From Myxococcales bacterium (GTDB lineage: Bacteria; Myxococcota_A; Polyangia; Polyangiales; Polyangiaceae), in NCBI GenBank assembly GCA_016706225.1, contig JADJKB010000013.1, forward strand, positions 1 through 64,000: a stretch of 64,000 nucleotides of DNA. Reading direction: 5' to 3'. This document shows, piece by piece, positions 26,401 to 33,855 of the stretch. The position numbers and the translations under genes were made by a program. The number at the start of each line of letters is the position of its first letter. Positions within the stretch are counted from its first letter, which is position 1. The notes beneath the pieces are model-generated. The model made no database searches, was not told the DNA's origin, and saw only the letters and a program-made list of their open reading frames with translations.

Positions 26401-26526
26401 GAGCAGCTTCACCGCGACCGTCTCGCCCGTCTCGCGATCGAGCGCGCGCCACACGATCCCCATCGCGCCGGTGCCGGCGAGGCCCTGGACCTCGAAGCGT
26501 CCACCGATGTAGTCCCCGCGCTTCAC
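23437..26526 (-). CDS. PknK-like Ser/Thr kinase with cyclase-like, AAA+ and TPR regions, truncated by TAG
   Basis: A 1029-residue product from GTG 26526. The kinase domain (about 11-270) has Lys40, HRDLKPSN at 126-133 and DFG at 148-150. A degenerate class III cyclase-like domain (about 288-415) lacks obvious metal Asp. A STAND-type AAA+ ATPase begins near 445, with GDAGIGKS at 477-484 and a VLEDLHWGDW Walker B. TPR helices begin near 830. Known relatives couple phosphorylation to large signalling scaffolds. The frame stops at TAG 23437-23439 in the TPR array and resumes in phase. Probably cytoplasmic. Confidence 0.88.
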   Translation of the reverse strand: MKRGDYIGGRFEVQGLAGTGAMGIVWRALDRETGETVAVKLLRAGAEGERFLRESQLLAELDHPGIVKYVAHGTSDEGPYLVMEWLEGESLAQRLDRAELSAAESVRVATRIASAMGAAHRRVVVHRDLKPSNIFLVKGSLDDVRVLDFGIARQGLTSGDLTVTGVIVGSPRYMAPEQARGAHDVGPTADVWGIGAILFRCLTGRPLLADGPIELVLSELLMSPVPRVSDVRDGVPPELDELTALFLSKEPRARPPNGDAAASALSSLFVGEDVEPPRSRTARDGAVLTLAEQRFTCVLLISGVEDGTRAALDLAPIAARSGSVLERRGEHLALVFATQGTASDVVAHAARTALQIRSTAPGLTLALATGAGPTSDLKDPEKSVVARAQALSDAGASGIFVDQVSRGLLEARFHLELRDDSSGRAQVLGERPDPTPLRRLLGRATPCVGRERELAVLQSLLSETLADSVARVAIVSGDAGIGKSRIRYELLRQAPAVAREAGSSLPAIWLGRADPMAEGSPFGVLGSALRGGLGVSLGAHRRDVFRLLHSRAARARDSGQAERIAEALVDVVVGENEAARPNDPLRMGDQMRAGWEDFLEGELAEHPVILVLEDLHWGDWGSVRFVDAALRQHADRPLFVLALARPEIRERFPNLWAERRAISLPLSELGRRAAEQLVESMLGSGIDKARVQTVVERASGNAFFLEELIRAVAEGAEDDALPGSILAVAEARVAQLDPEQRQVLRAASVFGQLFWPAGVAQLLGRQPDSVTAELARLAERELVTRRRDSRFGGHEEYVFRHTFVRETAYSMLTAEDQRLGHRLAADWLLSVGEREPLLLAEHWQRGGEPAKAAPLYRRAAEHAIGGNDFERAVEHCERSLAAGATGELAGEVYLLMSQAHQWRGAAEAREAAARRAAELFEPLSPRWYVALGEQAKIASRSGRHAALKELFETIAADNSPLTAAARALVLAQLSVPALRAGENELAKRIFAALLASESHLSASDHAGRGWIARARGYAALVAGDASTYL

Positions 26527-26535
26527 GGCGCGATC

Positions 26536-26541
26536 AACATA
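26536..26541 (-). promoter_or_regulatory. -10 hexamer TATGTT, leaderless-type
   Basis: On the minus strand TATGTT lies 9 bases before GTG 26526 of the giant kinase. Confidence 0.45.
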
Positions 26542-26550
26542 GCGCCTCTT

Positions 26551-26567
26551 GCCCTCGGGCCGAGGGC
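26551..26567. promoter_or_regulatory. 17-bp perfect palindrome upstream of giant kinase
   Basis: GCCCTCGG-G-CCGAGGGC is an 8+1+8 inverted repeat about 10-26 bases upstream of the TATGTT box, overlapping where a -35 element would be. It could be an operator. It could equally be a terminator stem for the ABC operon read from the same side, but no T run follows. Confidence 0.4.
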
Positions 26568-26601
26568 TCTCCGGGGGGCGCCCGGAGAAATCCGCACCCG
26601 C

Positions 26602-27768
26602 TCACTCCCGCATGGCGTCGATGGGGGAGACGGCGGCGGCGCGCAGGGCAGGCAGGAACCCGCCCACGACCCCCATGACACCGCCAAAAACCACACTCAG
26701 CCCGATGATCTGCGGCGTGGGGGTGAACTGGAACACGATCTCACTCCAGGTCGCGAAGTTCATCATGGAGAATCGCACGAACCCCATCAGGACGGCGGCG
26801 AGCGCACCGACCCCTCCACCGAGCAGGGACAACAGCAGCGACTCGAGCAGGAAGGACAGCACGATGTTGAAGCGCGAGAAGCCGATGGCGCGCAGCACTC
26901 CGACCTCTCGGCGGCGGTTGGCGACCGCCGCGTACATCGTGATCATGGCACCAATCATGGCGCCGATGCTGAAGAAGACCGCGATCAGGACGCCCATCAC
27001 GGTGATGAACAGCGTCGTGCCCTCGCTCTGCTTCTCGTAGAACTCCCGCTCCGGGATGGCGTCGAGGCCGAGGCGTTTGTCGCTCTCGATCGCCGCCTCG
27101 AAGGCCTCGAAGCGGCTGGGTGAGTCGAGTCGGACTCGCACACTCGAGACCACGCCGCGGCGGCCGAAGGCCTCGCGCAACATCTCCAGATCGGCCCAGA
27201 CCTCGCTCTCCGAAGAGGTACCGCCGGCCTCGAAGATCCCCACGACCTTGACCGGTCGATTCTTGCGCAGCTCGAACGAGTCGCCGAGCCGGAGGTTCTT
27301 GAACCGGGTGCTGATTGAGCGCCCCACCATGACCTCGTCCGTCCCGGGTTTGATCGGTCGTCCTTCGACGATGTGGACCTCGGGTCGGAAGTCGAGAGCA
27401 TCGCTGGGCACCCCCCGCATTTGCACGTTGGTGCGTCCCTTGCCGTCGGAGGTCGCCATCAGTGCAACGACCAGCACCTCGCCGACCGCCATCGGCGTGC
27501 CGTCACTCTTCATCTTCACGCCCGCTGCGCTGCGCACGATGCCGACCGTGGGGTCGTCGATGGTGCTGCCCAGCTCGGCGTTGTTGCCCTTGCGCAGCAC
27601 GACCGCGGTGTCCGCCCGGCCGGAGCTGGTCATGGTGCGTTTCAGCCCTTCCGACAGCATCAACGACGCGGCGAGCACAAACACGACCAGCGCGATGCCG
27701 CCCGCCGAGGCGATGGTCGTCGCCTTTCGGACGGCCAGGTTGCGCACGTTGTACGAGATGGGGATCAA
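26602..27768 (-). CDS. ABC transporter permease, FtsX/MacB type
   Basis: A 388-residue protein from TTG 27768. A first membrane helix (about 18-40) is followed by a periplasmic MacB-PCD-like domain of about 220 residues and three C-terminal helices ending in the ALRAAAVSPIDAMRE coupling segment. This is the permease plan of MacB/LolC-type exporters. The start overlaps the stop of the preceding permease as TTGA, so the two are coupled and probably form a heterodimer. With the ATPase and membrane-fusion genes upstream it makes a four-gene efflux or envelope-transport operon. Substrate unknown. Confidence 0.88.
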   Translation of the reverse strand: MIPISYNVRNLAVRKATTIASAGGIALVVFVLAASLMLSEGLKRTMTSSGRADTAVVLRKGNNAELGSTIDDPTVGIVRSAAGVKMKSDGTPMAVGEVLVVALMATSDGKGRTNVQMRGVPSDALDFRPEVHIVEGRPIKPGTDEVMVGRSISTRFKNLRLGDSFELRKNRPVKVVGIFEAGGTSSESEVWADLEMLREAFGRRGVVSSVRVRLDSPSRFEAFEAAIESDKRLGLDAIPEREFYEKQSEGTTLFITVMGVLIAVFFSIGAMIGAMITMYAAVANRRREVGVLRAIGFSRFNIVLSFLLESLLLSLLGGGVGALAAVLMGFVRFSMMNFATWSEIVFQFTPTPQIIGLSVVFGGVMGVVGGFLPALRAAAVSPIDAMRE

Positions 27769-28931
27769 CCGAGCCTCCGGAGCGCATCGACCGGGTCGAG
27801 CTTGGAGGCGCGCCAGGCCGGCACGATCGCCGCCACGAGCCCCAAGAGGACCGCGATCACGACGGCCAAGGCGGCCACCGTCGCCGGAATGCGGAAGTAG
27901 GGGAACCAGGAGCCCATGTTCTCCTCCAGCCAGCGGCCCATGCCCTGCTGCACGATGGGATAGGACAACGCCAGGCCCGCGACACCGCCCAGGAACCCGA
28001 CGGCCAGGCTCTCACCGATCACGAAACCCAGGATGTGTTTGGGGCGGAACCCGAGCGCCAACAGCACGCCGTACTCCCGGGTACGCTCCCGCACCCCCAT
28101 GGCGATGGTGTTGCCCAGGATCAGCATCATGATCGCCAAGATCACGATGCTCACGACGTCGAGTGCGGTCAGGATGGCGGACGCAGCGCCGATGAACTGA
28201 GCGTTCAGCGCCCGCTCGCTCATGGTCTGGGTCTGGACCTCTCGCTCGTCGAACACCTTGTCGATGGCCGCGCTGATGGTGCCGCCGCTCGCGGCGTCCC
28301 CGATCCGGGTCGTGATCCAGCCGATGTGGTCCTTGCGACCGGCGGGCATGGACTCGTTCATGTACTCCCAGTGGAAGAGAAACTGGGCCTGGTCCACCGA
28401 GCGGCGCGCGGCGGTGTAGATGCCCGACACGCGGAACTTCCAGTCGCCGGGATAGATCGTGCCCGTGAGGGTGACCTCGTCTCCAACCTTCCAGCCGAAC
28501 TGTTTGCTCAGCGAGGCGCCGATGATCGCGCCTTGGCGATCGGCCTTCCAGGCGGTCAGCTGGGCCGGTGGCACGACCATGTCGTCGTACACGTCGAAGA
28601 ACGTGTCGCTGTCCACCGCCATGTTCGCGAAGAACTCCCGCTCGCGCGTCGGATGTTTGGCGCCGAACCAGTTCAGGAAGGTCGCGCTCTTCACCCCCGG
28701 GACCTGGCGCACGTCCTCGAAATAACGCTTGGGCAGCGGCATCACGAAGGTGACCTTGTGCCAGGTCGCCAGTCGATCTTGTGCGGCGTACTCGGCGGCG
28801 GAGTTCCAGGCGTCGAGCACGGTGCGCAAGAGCACGAACGACAAGATCGCGACGGCGACCCCGAGCACCGTGAGCACTGTCCGCAGGCGATTGCGGCGGA
28901 TGTTGCGGAGCGCCAACGTCCCGAGCCTCAT
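27765..28931 (-). CDS. ABC transporter permease, FtsX/MacB type
   Basis: A 388-residue protein from ATG 28931. The N-terminal NIRRNRLRTVLTVLGVAVAI segment enters the first membrane helix. A periplasmic domain spans about residues 45-260, then three helices, ending in PAWRASKLDPVDALRRLG, the usual coupling motif to the ATPase. It lies 19 bases after the ATPase stop and overlaps the second permease by 4 bases. The two permeases are the same length but clearly diverged, which supports a heterodimer. Confidence 0.88.
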   Translation of the reverse strand: MRLGTLALRNIRRNRLRTVLTVLGVAVAILSFVLLRTVLDAWNSAAEYAAQDRLATWHKVTFVMPLPKRYFEDVRQVPGVKSATFLNWFGAKHPTREREFFANMAVDSDTFFDVYDDMVVPPAQLTAWKADRQGAIIGASLSKQFGWKVGDEVTLTGTIYPGDWKFRVSGIYTAARRSVDQAQFLFHWEYMNESMPAGRKDHIGWITTRIGDAASGGTISAAIDKVFDEREVQTQTMSERALNAQFIGAASAILTALDVVSIVILAIMMLILGNTIAMGVRERTREYGVLLALGFRPKHILGFVIGESLAVGFLGGVAGLALSYPIVQQGMGRWLEENMGSWFPYFRIPATVAALAVVIAVLLGLVAAIVPAWRASKLDPVDALRRLG

Positions 28932-28950
28932 GCGCGTAGCACCTCGGGGC

Positions 28951-29631
28951 TCATACCAGCTGCCCCTTGTCGAGCTTGCGGATGATGGTCGCGCGTTCCG
29001 CGGCGGCCGGATCGTGGGTGACCATCAGGATGGTCTTCTCGAATTCTTTGTTGAGCTTCTCGAGCAGGCCCAAGATCTCGTCCGCGCTCTGCCGGTCGAG
29101 CTCGCCGGTGGGTTCGTCGGCGACCAAGATCGTCGGGTCGTGGACGATGGCGCGGGCGATTCCGACCCGCTGTTCTTGCCCGCCGGAGAGCTGCTGCGGC
29201 CGGTGGTCCATGCGGTCTTCGAGCCCAACCACCCGCAGCGCCGTGGCCGCGCGCTTCCTCCGCTCGGCGCCCGGCAGCTTGGTCAAGAGCAGCGGGAGCT
29301 CGACGTTCTCCAGCGCGGTCAGCACCGGGATCAGGTTGAAGTGCTGGAAGATGAAGCCGATGTGCTGAGCTCGCCAGCGCGAGAGCTGCGAATCCCCGAG
29401 GGTTCCGATGTCCTGCCCGGCCACCTTCAGCGTGCCGCGCGTCGGCCGATCGAGGCCCGCGATCAGGTTCAGGAGGGTGGTCTTGCCCGAACCGCTCGGC
29501 CCCATCAGCGCCTCGAAGGAGGCCTTGGGAATGTCCAGATCGAGGTCACTCAAGACCTCGAGCTTCTCTTTGCCTCGGGTGAAGGTCTTGTTCACTCCGC
29601 GGAGCTCGATGATCGCTTGTTCTTCGCTCAC
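28951..29631 (-). CDS. ABC transporter ATPase, MacB/LolD type
   Basis: A 226-residue ATPase from GTG 29631. Walker A is GPSGSGKT, the signature is LSGGQ and Walker B ends ILVADEPTGELD; the His switch lies in MVTHD. The length and the PTGELD block are those of the MacB/LolD/FtsE group that pairs with FtsX-type permeases. GTG overlaps the stop of the membrane-fusion gene as GTGA. It powers the exporter encoded with the two permeases. Confidence 0.93.
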   Translation of the reverse strand: MSEEQAIIELRGVNKTFTRGKEKLEVLSDLDLDIPKASFEALMGPSGSGKTTLLNLIAGLDRPTRGTLKVAGQDIGTLGDSQLSRWRAQHIGFIFQHFNLIPVLTALENVELPLLLTKLPGAERRKRAATALRVVGLEDRMDHRPQQLSGGQEQRVGIARAIVHDPTILVADEPTGELDRQSADEILGLLEKLNKEFEKTILMVTHDPAAAERATIIRKLDKGQLV

Positions 29632-30869
29632 GTCCCGCTCTTCTCTTTCACGTCGCGCCCATCCGACAGGTTCGGCGGCGGATCTTTGACCACTCGGGTG
29701 CCGCTCGGCGGCCCCTCGACCAGCTCGAACCCATTGGCGATCGGCGCGCCGAGCGTCACAGTACGCATGCGGACCCGACCGTCGTCGATCACGAACACGA
29801 CCTTCGCGCCGTTCCGATCGGAGACGGCGCTGCTCGGCACGACGAGCTTGGGTGGCTCCGCCATGCTCTTTTCATCCAGCTTTTCGCCGAGAAAATTCAC
29901 GCGCGCGGCCATGTCGGGCAACAGGCCATCGGTCGGGTCGACGAACTTCACCTTCACGGTGACCGTCGCCTTGGCGCGATCGACCCGCGGGCCGATCTGG
30001 ACGACCGCGCCTCGGAGACGCCGGCTCGGGAACGCATCGAGCAAGATCTCGGTGTGCCCCCCGACTGCGAGGTTGTGCACTCGGCCCTCGGGCACGTCGG
30101 TCTCGACCATGATCGAAGCGAGGTCGACCAGCTTGACGATGGCCCCCACGAACGGTCCGACCATCGCGCCAACCCCCACGGGTTTACCGACGACCGTTCC
30201 GTTGATGGGCGCCGTCACGGTCATGTAGTCGAGGTTCACTTGGAGGTTTCGCACCTCGGCGCGTGAGGCTTTGGTCTGGGCCTCCGCGGCCTCGATGACC
30301 TTCTTCTGCGCGGCCACCTGCGCCTCGAGGTCGTCTGCCACGGCTGCGCTGCTCACACCCTCCCGGGCCAGGGCGCGCTCGCGCTTGGCTTTGAGCTCCA
30401 GGGCCGAGAGATCGGCGCGCGAGACCTGCGCCCGCGCCTCGGAGCTCGTGACCTGAGAGCGCGCGGCCGTGATCGCCGCCTTGCGATCGGCGTTCTCCAG
30501 CGTCGCGATGATCTGGCCACGCTCGACCCGATCTCCCTCCTTGACCGTGATGCTCTTGATGCGGCCTGCCACGATGGGCCCGACGTCGCTCGACACCTGA
30601 GCCACGACGTAACCGCTCGACGTCAGCTGCACAGCGGCCTGTGCCGGGGTGATGGTGAGGATCTCAGTGACGGCCACCTCGGGTTTGAACAGGGTCGCCT
30701 CGAGCTTGGGCAACGCGACCAGGTAACCCCCGGCTCCGACGCCACCGACGACGACCAACCACGCCAGGCGTTTGATCCAGGGCCCGGCGCTCGATACGCC
30801 TCCGCCTCCGCCGCCGGTGCTCCGGTCGAGCTTCAGCGAGGCAAGATCATCGCTCAGCCGGTCGCCCAT
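29628..30869 (-). CDS. Membrane-fusion (HlyD/MacA-type) efflux adaptor
   Basis: A 413-residue protein from ATG 30869. A short cytoplasmic part with a poly-Gly linker is followed by one membrane helix (about 33-52). A beta-barrel/lipoyl region contains the typical SGYVVAQVSSDVGPIVAGRI and TVTAPINGTVVG blocks flanking an alpha-hairpin. It bridges an inner-membrane ABC exporter to the outer membrane. No outer-membrane TolC-type gene is adjacent. The open frame extends to 31010, but that part overlaps the upstream gene and lacks a better start. Confidence 0.88.
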   Translation of the reverse strand: MGDRLSDDLASLKLDRSTGGGGGGVSSAGPWIKRLAWLVVVGGVGAGGYLVALPKLEATLFKPEVAVTEILTITPAQAAVQLTSSGYVVAQVSSDVGPIVAGRIKSITVKEGDRVERGQIIATLENADRKAAITAARSQVTSSEARAQVSRADLSALELKAKRERALAREGVSSAAVADDLEAQVAAQKKVIEAAEAQTKASRAEVRNLQVNLDYMTVTAPINGTVVGKPVGVGAMVGPFVGAIVKLVDLASIMVETDVPEGRVHNLAVGGHTEILLDAFPSRRLRGAVVQIGPRVDRAKATVTVKVKFVDPTDGLLPDMAARVNFLGEKLDEKSMAEPPKLVVPSSAVSDRNGAKVVFVIDDGRVRMRTVTLGAPIANGFELVEGPPSGTRVVKDPPPNLSDGRDVKEKSGT

Positions 30870-30973
30870 GGGAGCCCGTGACTTAGTGCGCGCGCCGGAG
30901 GTGGTCAACGGCCCCAGCGGCCGCGCATCGGCCGGGCGCGACCCCGGCGCCGGCAATTCGTCGGCCCTCTGGC

Positions 30974-31303
30974 TCACGGCGTGCTCTTGACCAGCAGATC
31001 GATCAGCCAAGGGCGCCGTTCGGCGGTCGTCAGCTCGGCGATCGCCAGCGCGATGTGCGCACGGCTCGCGTCCGCTGGGATCCCCAGCATGGCCCAGGTG
31101 CCGCTGGGTTCGGTCGCGAGATCACGACCTCGCTCGACCGAAAAGCTGCGCGCGCGTGGGTACACCGCCACCGTCATCTTGGGCCGGAGCAGGCGGAGGG
31201 CGCGCATCGCAAACTGAATGCGGTCGAACTGCTCCTCGCTCGTGACGTCGAGAGAGTGCGCCTCTTCGATGACCCAGTGGTGGTCGTCTTTGAGCTGGCT
31301 CAC
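30974..31303 (-). CDS. Hypothetical protein, 109 aa
   Basis: A 109-residue protein from GTG 31303 with no signal peptide or membrane segment. It has an acidic N-terminus, an Arg/Leu-rich helix (FAMRALRLLRPK) and a basic strand region (VYPRARSF), and it ends LIDLLVKSTP. CAGACT lies 8 bases before the GTG, one base off the TANNNT pattern. It lies 104 bases upstream of the membrane-fusion gene, and its function is unknown. It may belong to the efflux operon. Confidence 0.55.
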   Translation of the reverse strand: MSQLKDDHHWVIEEAHSLDVTSEEQFDRIQFAMRALRLLRPKMTVAVYPRARSFSVERGRDLATEPSGTWAMLGIPADASRAHIALAIAELTTAERRPWLIDLLVKSTP

Positions 31304-31344
31304 GCCGCGTCAGTCTGAACAAAGATGAGTCCAGCCGCCAGCGC

Positions 31345-32238
31345 TCAGTGCGCCCGGTTCGACTCGTCGGTGAACGAGCCCACGCTGAGGCCAAAGACCA
31401 CGGTCTCCCGTGGTGAGGCTCCGGAGTCCGTCCGACCCGAAAAGAGTCGGGCGTCGAAGCAGGCGCCCAGGAATCGGGCCCCGCCGCACAACGACGCTGC
31501 GACGAGGTCGACGCCGCCGCGGGGTTGGTCGTCGCGCCCCTCGACATGGGTCAATTCGAGCTCGAAGCTCACGGCGCCGGCCCGGAGCGCAGTGTGACCG
31601 CCCCACTCGAACCCTCCGCCGAGGCGGCGACGCTCGCCATCGGGATGCATACGCCCGGTGAGCACCGGACCTGCACGCAGCGCGAGCTCGAGGTGCAAAG
31701 AGCGAGACAGCCACTGATACCCCAGTTGCAGATCCGGCAGCTCGATGAGGGAAGCGTAGAAGACGGGGTACGACAGCACGAACCCCCGGCCGCCGAGCCG
31801 CGAGAACGGCCCGTGGTGCGGGCCGACGGCTTGATACAGACCGATGCCGAGATCGACACCGATGCCACCCTGCATGCCGCCGCGCCCCCCGCCGAGGAAC
31901 GCGAAATGAGAGGCGCGGGCGCTGACGCCGGCTTGGCGGTCGGTGAGGTACGACGCGGACGTCGAGGACAAACTGACGCCGCCCTTGGTGTCGCTGCCGG
32001 CGACGGCCGTCTCGCTCCCGCGCAGGCCAAACAGCGCGACCACCTGCTGCTCGAGGCCTCTTCGGGGGCAGCGTGCGCCGGGCCGCAAGCAGTCGAGCTT
32101 CGTGTTGGGCGAGTCCGGATCGAGTTGCGGGGATGCGGTCACCTCGGCCGTCGCGACCACCAGCTCATCGGCTCCTGCACTCGATGACAAGAGCGCGATG
32201 CACGACGCAGCCCACAGGCCGGGGACCCGGAGTGCCAC
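31345..32238 (-). CDS. Exported beta-barrel-like protein
   Basis: A 297-residue protein from GTG 32238 with a signal peptide (AGADEL). The mature part is rich in Gly, Ser and aromatic residues in alternating strands, with a long Gly-rich turn and short Arg-rich loops, resembling an outer-membrane barrel. One Cys pair (CLRPGARC) lies near the N-terminus. It starts 8 bases after the stop of the lipoprotein gene 32247-32933, probably in one transcript. No recognised family. Confidence 0.6.
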   Translation of the reverse strand: MALRVPGLWAASCIALLSSSAGADELVVATAEVTASPQLDPDSPNTKLDCLRPGARCPRRGLEQQVVALFGLRGSETAVAGSDTKGGVSLSSTSASYLTDRQAGVSARASHFAFLGGGRGGMQGGIGVDLGIGLYQAVGPHHGPFSRLGGRGFVLSYPVFYASLIELPDLQLGYQWLSRSLHLELALRAGPVLTGRMHPDGERRRLGGGFEWGGHTALRAGAVSFELELTHVEGRDDQPRGGVDLVAASLCGGARFLGACFDARLFSGRTDSGASPRETVVFGLSVGSFTDESNRAH

Positions 32239-32246
32239 GTTTCAGC

Positions 32247-32933
32247 TCAGCGCCCCGCGGCGGCGCGGATCGCCGCCTCGACGTCTTTGTCCTTGCCGGC
32301 CAGATCACCAGGCAGCGCGGCGCAGCTGCCGTAGTCGGGGACTTTCACCACGCGCTCCGCCGGCTCACGAAACCCCACCGTGTCTTGGCTGAGCTTCACC
32401 AGGCCGGGTGACCACAGCACGATGCGCTGCGGAGAGGCGCCGGGCGCGCTCACCAGGGCCATGATCGAGCAGCCACCGCTGGCCTTGGCGAACAAGATCC
32501 CGAGGGAGACGGACTTGCAGCCCTGTTTCGGGCAGACCCGCTCGGGCTCCGGGCGCATGTCGATCTTCACGTTGCCTAGCACCTTGCGCGCAACGTCGGC
32601 GAGGCGCGACTGCACCTGGGCCGCCAGCTTCAGCGTCTCCAGATCGGGTTTGCCGGCGTCCTTGGGCAGCACGATGCGCGGCCAGAGCACGATCGCTCCG
32701 CCCTCTACGCCGGCAGAGCGGCTGATCTCGGGCGCGTCGTTCGACTGCGGCGCCGGGTCCTGTCCCGCGCTGGCCGGTCCGGGGGTGTAGGTCTGCTGAA
32801 CGATTGGCGCTGGCGCCGGGCGCGGCGGTCCCGAGGGCGAGGGGTCGTCGGCCGGTTGGTTGGTCGACGAGTTGCAAGCCCCGAGGGAAAACAAGAACAG
32901 CAAGGCTGGCGCAAGAGCGGCGTTTGCGGTCAC
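32247..32933 (-). CDS. Lipoprotein, unknown domain
   Basis: A 228-residue protein from GTG 32933. Signal peptide and lipobox (SLGAC) are followed by a Pro/Ser/Ala linker of about 60 residues. A globular domain of about 150 residues has four Cys (CPKQGC, GGC, SC), probably in disulphides. I do not recognise the fold. It is followed 8 bases later by the barrel-like gene 31345-32238, so the pair may act together at the outer membrane. Confidence 0.7.
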   Translation of the reverse strand: MTANAALAPALLFLFSLGACNSSTNQPADDPSPSGPPRPAPAPIVQQTYTPGPASAGQDPAPQSNDAPEISRSAGVEGGAIVLWPRIVLPKDAGKPDLETLKLAAQVQSRLADVARKVLGNVKIDMRPEPERVCPKQGCKSVSLGILFAKASGGCSIMALVSAPGASPQRIVLWSPGLVKLSQDTVGFREPAERVVKVPDYGSCAALPGDLAGKDKDVEAAIRAAAGR

Positions 32934-32992
32934 ACGCTCAACGGTGAACGAAACGTGCCCGCGCTGTCAACCGAGTCGGCCGCCGTCTCCCG

Positions 32993-33685
32993 TCACTGGC
33001 CGCGGCCGCGCCTTCGACCGCCGCCGCCAACTCCCAGCTTCTTGTCGTCGTCGAGGCCCTTGTATTTTGCCATCTGTCCGGGGTCGAGCACCTGAGCGAG
33101 CTTGGTCTCGGCTTTCTCACGCTCCGCCTTGGCTCGCTGCTGCCACTCGCCGCGACTGGCAGGTGGGCCCGCGTCCGACTCGCGCATCGCCCGCAAGCCT
33201 TCGTAGTAGTCCTCCACCACCTTCATGACCTTCTGCTTCTGCGCATCGTTCAAGGCAAGCTCGGTGGCAAGCTCGGTGGTCCAGCCTTCGGCCATGCGCC
33301 GACGTCGATCGGCGCGGCGGGTGTCCCGCTCCTCCTTTCGCTCCTCGTCGATCTGATCGATGACATCGCGAACGGCGGTCTCGAACACCGGATCGTCGAT
33401 GGCGCGAGCGCCCGGGGGTGCTCCCGCGTCCGCGTCGTCGCCGCCGCCGGCCTGTGCCACGGCTCGCTCCAGGCGGCGTGTGCGCTCGGTCTTGGTGGCG
33501 TTGCGCTCGAGCTCGGCGACGCGTCGGGCGAGGTCGGTGGTGTCCGCCGGCGCCGCGCCCGGGCCGGCCTCCGCGCTGGCGGCCGCGGTCGGCACCTTGA
33601 TCGTCATGTTTGCGACGGCGCCGCCGGCCACGCCACCCACCAGCGCCGCGATCAGCGCGATCACCCCGGGATGCAGGTTTCCCAT
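32993..33685 (-). CDS. Membrane-anchored Spy/CpxP-like helical protein
   Basis: A 230-residue protein from ATG 33685. An N-terminal hydrophobic helix (about 7-28) is followed by an Ala/Pro linker and a coiled coil with many Arg/Glu. The C-terminal half has the LNDAQKQKVMKVVEDYY and LDPGQMAKYKGLD segments, like the LTxxQ helices of Spy/CpxP-type periplasmic proteins. It ends in a basic Gly/Arg tail. It may bind misfolded proteins or metals in the periplasm. The family link is by motif shape only. Confidence 0.65.
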   Translation of the reverse strand: MGNLHPGVIALIAALVGGVAGGAVANMTIKVPTAAASAEAGPGAAPADTTDLARRVAELERNATKTERTRRLERAVAQAGGGDDADAGAPPGARAIDDPVFETAVRDVIDQIDEERKEERDTRRADRRRRMAEGWTTELATELALNDAQKQKVMKVVEDYYEGLRAMRESDAGPPASRGEWQQRAKAEREKAETKLAQVLDPGQMAKYKGLDDDKKLGVGGGGRRRGRGQ

Positions 33686-33855
33686 GTCGGGAGCATGCCA
33701 CGCAGGGCGGGCCCGTTAAACCCGAGCGACGCGGGTCGCACCGCTCTTCGGCTGCCGGTCGGCCCGACTACCAATCAGGGCTGCCGCGGGTCGAGCTGTG
33801 CGAAGCAACTCGCTCCGGCTCGCCGCCGCCGTCGGCGGTCAGTGTCGGCGACCGC

